Below are positions 5,881 through 8,172 of a stretch of DNA of 8,172 nt, piece by piece. Location: NCBI GenBank assembly GCA_041686095.1, contig JAWLEN010000103.1, positions 1 through 8,172 of the forward strand, in the 5' to 3' direction. The stretch is from WJMT01 sp041686095. Its GTDB lineage: Bacteria; Acidobacteriota; Aminicenantia; Aminicenantales; Aminicenantaceae. How positions within the stretch are numbered: the stretch's first letter is position 1; each line of letters begins with the position of its first letter. The notes beneath the pieces are model-generated. The model did not search any database, was not told where the DNA came from, and saw only the letters and a program-made list of their open reading frames with translations. A program made the translations under genes and the position numbers.

Positions 5881-5928
5881 AATTAAATGAGGTGGGGGCT
5901 TGCGTGCAAGAGCCAGCCCCTAATAATT
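5881..5928 (+). terminator. Intergenic hairpin between peptide and propeller genes
   Basis: GGGGCT (5895-5900) can pair with AGCCCC (5915-5920), or GGCT with AGCC at 5911-5914 in a second register. The inner CTTGC/GCAAG is also self-complementary. AT-rich flanks (ATTATTA near 5875, TAATAAT at 5921-5927) can lengthen the stem. The bases after it are A-rich, not T-rich, so it is not a classical intrinsic terminator. More likely it protects the peptide mRNA or limits read-through into the two downstream genes. Confidence 0.5.
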
Positions 5929-5938
5929 AAAAAAAGAT

Positions 5939-7030
5939 ATGAAAATGAAAAAAGCTTACTATGTATTTTTCGTTGTTTTCATCATAGCGAATCAATTGAT
6001 TTTCGCTAGTATAAAAATAAAGCTTGTTGACCGATTCTCCATCTCTCAAGAAAAAGCTTATCTAACAGCATATGATTTTTCAGTTACAGAAGATGAAATT
6101 TTTATCATTCCTCATACCAAAGAAGGGCATTTAAAGTTATATAAAAATACCGGAGTCCTCTACAAAACAATTGGAAGAAAAGGACCTGGCCCAGAGGAAT
6201 TTGTGCTTCCGGGTCCTTGTGATTATAAAGACCCCCTATTTGCGATCCTTGATACAGGGAAACATAAGGTTCTTGTTTTAAACAGAACTAAAAATAATGA
6301 TTTTAAAAGAAAAGATGAAATATTTTGTTTGGGGGCACCTCAAAATATTAAATTATATAGAAATAAGATTATTATTGGGGATTATATAGGTTCAAAAGAA
6401 GGAAAAAATTACAGTCTTTATATGAAGGATTTCAACGACCAAAAAATTCATTATCTTCTCCCCTCCTATGCAAAATATGGGTTGTCCTCAAACAAAGAAT
6501 ATGAGAGAAAATACGAGGGAATAAAGATGGCTACTAGCGGATATGCTTTGTTTGATGTCTACGGTGATCATGTTTATTATGCCTGGGAAGGACAAGCAAA
6601 AATCATAAAAATAGATCTGAAAACCAAGAAAAGGGATGTCTTTGGAAAAGATACTGAAAATTATATAAAACCAAGCGTAACTTCAAAAATAAGGAAAGCT
6701 TATGAAGGAATTTTAGAGGGAAAAGTCATCACAACTGAAAGGATGAAAATGTCCTGGATTAGAGGGGTTTTTGCAGATGAGAGATACAGCATCATCCTTT
6801 ATACCAATCTGGATAAAGAGTTAGACCTTTGGAGAGCAACTCTTCAGTTTTATGATTCTGAAGGAGAATATATCAAAGAAGTCAATCTGCCGGATGCTGT
6901 GGATTACAGGCATAGCGGACCAGCTTGTTTTTATGACCATGAAAATCACTATCTTTACATTCTTGTTGCCCGTCTGAACAAAGAGGATTTTATGGATGAA
7001 TATGAAATCCTTAAATATGAGATAAGATGA
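5939..7030 (+). CDS. Secreted six-bladed beta-propeller protein
   Basis: The 363-residue protein has an N-terminal signal peptide (hydrophobic residues 7-22, likely cut after IFA) but no lipobox cysteine, unlike the other two propellers in the window. The family turn appears as IGRKGPGPEEF at about residues 78-88, after LKLYKNTGVLYKT, with blade-type segments spread to the end (LQFYDSEGEYIKEVNLPD, then YLYILVARL). It is rich in lysine and its codons are clearly AT-biased. The second ATG at 5945 is an alternative start; neither has a strong Shine-Dalgarno sequence. The gene follows the peptide gene by 74 bases across a hairpin and overlaps the thioredoxin-like gene by four bases, so the three are probably one transcript. 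A role as extracytoplasmic partner or receptor of the peptide is inferred only from that order. Confidence 0.83.
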   Translation: MKMKKAYYVFFVVFIIANQLIFASIKIKLVDRFSISQEKAYLTAYDFSVTEDEIFIIPHTKEGHLKLYKNTGVLYKTIGRKGPGPEEFVLPGPCDYKDPLFAILDTGKHKVLVLNRTKNNDFKRKDEIFCLGAPQNIKLYRNKIIIGDYIGSKEGKNYSLYMKDFNDQKIHYLLPSYAKYGLSSNKEYERKYEGIKMATSGYALFDVYGDHVYYAWEGQAKIIKIDLKTKKRDVFGKDTENYIKPSVTSKIRKAYEGILEGKVITTERMKMSWIRGVFADERYSIILYTNLDKELDLWRATLQFYDSEGEYIKEVNLPDAVDYRHSGPACFYDHENHYLYILVARLNKEDFMDEYEILKYEIR

Positions 7031-7518
7031 GAAATTACATTATCCTTTTATTAGTGGTGATTATTTTAGCTTTGTCTTCTTATGTGTATAAGATTCATAA
7101 TGAAAATTTATTTGAAAAATTCCCAGGTCATTTAATAAAGAATGAAGATGAATCTTCTCTTTTTCTTTTTTTGTTTTTTTCTGTAAAGAATTGTCGTCCT
7201 TGTTTGGAGATTGTAAAAGTCCTGAATAGATTACCAAATAAATATAAAGTCATAGGAGTTATTCCTGAAGGTGAGTTCACAAAGGAAGATAATCTGAAAT
7301 TTATTAGGGAAAAATTAGGAGCTGAATTTGAAATAAAAAAAATGAATAAATTCAAAAAATTTATCCCTCAATATGCTCCTACATTAATTGCTGTTTCTAA
7401 AAGTAAGGAAATTATGTTTGTATTGCCAGCAGTTCCAAATGAAAGAGAATATTTTGAGCGGTTTATAGAGTCTTTTTACAATAGAGCCTTGCTCCTGCTT
7501 GAAAAACATAAATATTAA
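7027..7518 (+). CDS. Membrane-anchored thioredoxin-fold protein with CRPC motif
   Basis: The 163-residue protein begins with one uncleaved-looking membrane helix (residues 4-20), placing the rest outside the cytoplasm. A strand of hydrophobic residues leads into FFSVKNCRPCLEIVKVL with active-site Cys56 and Cys59, the CxxC of thioredoxin-like proteins. YAPTLIAV at residues 116-123 supplies the cis-proline (Pro118) that faces the active site in this fold. The layout fits the TlpA/ResA-like group that reduces or shuffles disulphides in the periplasm. The ATG overlaps the TGA of the propeller gene, implying translational coupling, and there is no independent ribosome site. In this context a natural candidate substrate is the four-cysteine peptide encoded at the head of the cassette. 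Confidence 0.83.
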   Translation: MRNYIILLLVVIILALSSYVYKIHNENLFEKFPGHLIKNEDESSLFLFLFFSVKNCRPCLEIVKVLNRLPNKYKVIGVIPEGEFTKEDNLKFIREKLGAEFEIKKMNKFKKFIPQYAPTLIAVSKSKEIMFVLPAVPNEREYFERFIESFYNRALLLLEKHKY

Positions 7519-7522
7519 TTAT

Positions 7523-7551
7523 AAAGATAAGAAATTCATTTTTCTGTTGCC
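7523..7551. repeat. Dispersed repeat A, copy 2
   Basis: AAAGATAAGAAATTC, a T-rich run and GTTGCC parallel 4113-4140. Like copy 1 it begins within a few bases of the stop codon of an exported-protein gene. Both could be a shared 3' untranslated element or the scar of the same inserted sequence. Confidence 0.6.
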
Positions 7552-7559
7552 GCTGATAT

Positions 7560-7604
7560 TCACTCCGTTTCATCAAATTCCCATCCTCTAAGCAATTTCG
7601 TCAT
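7560..7604 (-). pseudogene. 14-codon relic with a start module like that of the 81-aa gene
   Basis: The minus strand reads MTKLLRGWEFDETE and stop. Alone this would be chance, but the bases upstream copy the promoter/start module of the 81-aa gene, and the ATG falls at the same place in the alignment. It may be the beginning of another small gene lost by deletion. No family is claimed. Confidence 0.3.
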
Positions 7605-7606
7605 TA

Positions 7607-7636
7607 ATAATACACACAAAAAATACTTCCGGTCAA
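7607..7636 (-). promoter_or_regulatory. Second copy of the TTGAC-N18-TATTAT promoter module
   Basis: TTGACC (7636-7631), an 18-base spacer and TATTAT (7612-7607), followed two bases later by ATG. It shares the TGTGTG run before the -10 with 4961-4990 and extends into TCATTA on the plus strand in both copies. The common length (about 36-39 bases) is more than two chance promoters would share. Confidence 0.45.
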
Positions 7637-7693
7637 CAAGTAACCCCCCCAAAAAAGAGAAAACATCAGAAAATCAGCAGAATAGTGCCACGC

Positions 7694-7710
7694 AAAGAAC
7701 AGAGATCTCC
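7694..7710. repeat. Dispersed repeat B, copy 2
   Basis: Seventeen bases identical to 4143-4159. Similarity continues weakly beyond (GTCCC, CTGAA), suggesting a diverged longer repeat associated with the IS91-like relic. Confidence 0.65.
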
Positions 7711-7732
7711 CATGTCCCTGAAATGTTAAGAG

Positions 7733-7772
7733 GCGTGATAAATTACGCACGGATCGGCGTATAGTTTTACGC
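7733..7772. repeat. Two tandem 16-bp imperfect palindromes
   Basis: GCGTGATAAATTACGC (7733-7748) and GCGTATAGTTTTACGC (7757-7772) share GCGT...TACGC arms, are each followed by AC, and are separated by 8 bases, so their centres lie 24 bases apart. The spacing is close to two helical turns and could suit paired protein binding. Terminal repeats of an insertion sequence are an alternative. Confidence 0.5.
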
Positions 7773-7926
7773 ACCTGGGCCGAGGATGTTCTTCGAACCA
7801 AAATGTGATCATGGATTATAGAGCATTTAAGAGCTTTGTTTTTAGCAAAAGAATCAAAATCAGCTTTTTCCAGCCTAAACCGGGAATTTTAATTGTCGTT
7901 GAGGCGGGCCGTTATTTTATGTAAAA

Positions 7927-7953
7927 CAAAGGGTATTATTAGACCACCCTTTG
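7927..7953. repeat. Perfect 8-bp inverted repeat
   Basis: CAAAGGGT (7927-7934) and ACCCTTTG (7946-7953) flank an 11-base loop. On the minus strand the stem is followed by TTTTAC, so a weak leftward terminator is possible; on the plus strand no T-run follows. Confidence 0.4.
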
Positions 7954-7970
7954 GCCGGGGATTCAATCTA

Positions 7971-8040
7971 TGTCATTCCCGGAGAGGCCCCCGATTGTCA
8001 TCCTGAGGCCTGCGGCCGCCCGCAATGACGAGGGACGGCA
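7971..8040. repeat. GC-rich REP-like or MITE-like block
   Basis: A compact GC-rich block in AT-rich surroundings. GTCATT (7972-7977) is complementary to AATGAC (8024-8029). A further TGTCATCCTGAGG lies between them, and the centre contains GCGGCCGC. The GTCATTCCCGG/GTCATCCTGAGG pattern resembles dispersed intergenic repeats found in many bacterial genomes. No coding sequence is visible. Confidence 0.45.
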
Positions 8041-8053
8041 CTCACCATTACAG

Positions 8054-8083
8054 TTGACCCGCATGACTCTCCAAGTATATGAT
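8054..8083 (+). promoter_or_regulatory. Candidate promoter for the 8134 gene
   Basis: TTGACC (8054-8059), an 18-base spacer and TATGAT (8078-8083) match consensus at five of six positions each. The predicted leader to ATG 8134 is about 45 bases. Confidence 0.5.
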
Positions 8084-8133
8084 TATTGACTGTATCCCAA
8101 AACCAGGCAAGAAGAACCTGAAAGAGGAAAATC

Positions 8134-8172
8134 ATGAAAAGTAAAATTATCATTCTATTTATAAGCATATGC
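8134..8172 (+). CDS. N-terminus of an exported protein, cut by the window end
   Basis: ATG 8134 follows AAAGAGGA (8121-8128) at good distance. The 13 visible codons give MKSKIIILFISIC, a basic start followed by a hydrophobic run, which is the beginning of a signal peptide. The start resembles that of the lipoprotein propellers upstream (MKKTIIYLIILM), so a fourth propeller-type protein is a reasonable guess. Nothing of the mature part is visible, and the cysteine at residue 13 is too early to be called a lipobox. Confidence 0.6.
   Translation, partial: MKSKIIILFISIC

Larger units (their letters stand above)
7519..8133. other. 615-base gene-free repeat and relic region
   Basis: No intact gene is visible. 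In order it contains repeat A copy 2 at 7523-7551, a 14-codon minus-strand relic with a promoter-like module (7560-7636), and repeat B copy 2 at 7694-7710. Then come two tandem imperfect palindromes (7733-7772), a 37-codon plus-strand frame without a ribosome site at 7811-7924 (judged chance), an 8-bp inverted repeat (7927-7953), a GC-rich repeat-like block (7971-8040) and a promoter-like pair at 8054-8083. The mixture suggests an accumulation site for short mobile or repetitive sequences. Confidence 0.6.

Noticed and set aside
5881..5928. Classical rho-independent terminator after the peptide gene
   Set aside because: The stem is good but it is followed by an A-run, not a T-run, and the next genes have no promoter of their own; treated as a processing or attenuation hairpin.
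5640..7518. Lanthipeptide or radical-SAM RiPP cluster
   Set aside because: No modification enzyme, radical-SAM CxxxCxxC protein, peptidase or ABC exporter is present; the peptide has an ordinary signal-peptide leader.
7811..7924. 37-codon plus-strand frame starting MDYRAFKSFVFSKRIK
   Set aside because: No ribosome-binding site, no recognisable family and located among repeats; length is within chance expectation.

Overview
The window is a gene-sparse, repeat-rich stretch of a bacterial chromosome. It carries the tail of a sodium/solute symporter, two decayed toxin-antitoxin type loci, an IS91-like transposase relic, and four genes or gene pieces for exported proteins. Three of the four are six-bladed beta-propeller proteins with the GPGxE turn motif, and the fourth has only a lipoprotein-like start visible. 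Lipoprotein signals point to a diderm. Several propeller paralogues next to SSS symporters and MNT/HEPN modules recall Acidobacteriota/Aminicenantes-like or Bacteroidota-like genomes. That placement is an inference from gene types; no taxonomic marker is present.

Layout. 1-1341 (+): SSS-family symporter lacking its 5' end, in DNA visibly richer in GC than the rest. 1355-1998 (-): an MNT nucleotidyltransferase overlapping by ATGA a 51-codon stub of its HEPN partner. 2253-2852 (+): a lipoprotein propeller cut to about half length. 2985-4112 (+): a full-length lipoprotein propeller. 4113-4414: repeat DNA and the frameshifted C-terminal end of an IS91-type transposase (-). 4449-4955 (-): a second two-gene module, with an intact 81-aa protein and a nucleotidyltransferase that has lost its catalytic core through internal deletions. 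4956-5639: a gene-free stretch with a minus-strand promoter, a small tandem array with an unidentified island, and a strong plus-strand promoter. 5640-7518 (+): a compact AT-rich cassette. 7519-8133: repeats, palindromes and gene relics. 8134-8172: the first 13 codons of another exported protein.

The most interesting unit is the 5640-7518 cassette. A 74-aa precursor peptide (signal peptide, then a 43-aa acidic tail ending in a C-x4-C-x-CC cluster) is followed by a long GC-rich intergenic hairpin. A secreted beta-propeller comes next, and overlapping it by ATGA is a membrane-anchored thioredoxin-fold protein with a CRPC active site. The arrangement recalls the NVEALA-type peptide plus propeller loci of Bacteroidota. 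The thioredoxin could act on the peptide's cysteines outside the cytoplasm. This is a hypothesis from gene order and motifs, not a known function.

Promoter-like pairs recur. TTGAC(A/T)-N17-TATTTT precedes both the 2253 gene and the peptide cassette. TTGACC-N17/18 pairs precede 2985 and 8134. A nearly identical minus-strand promoter/start module occurs at 4952-4990 and 7601-7636, with the start codon almost on the -10 box, which suggests leaderless transcription.
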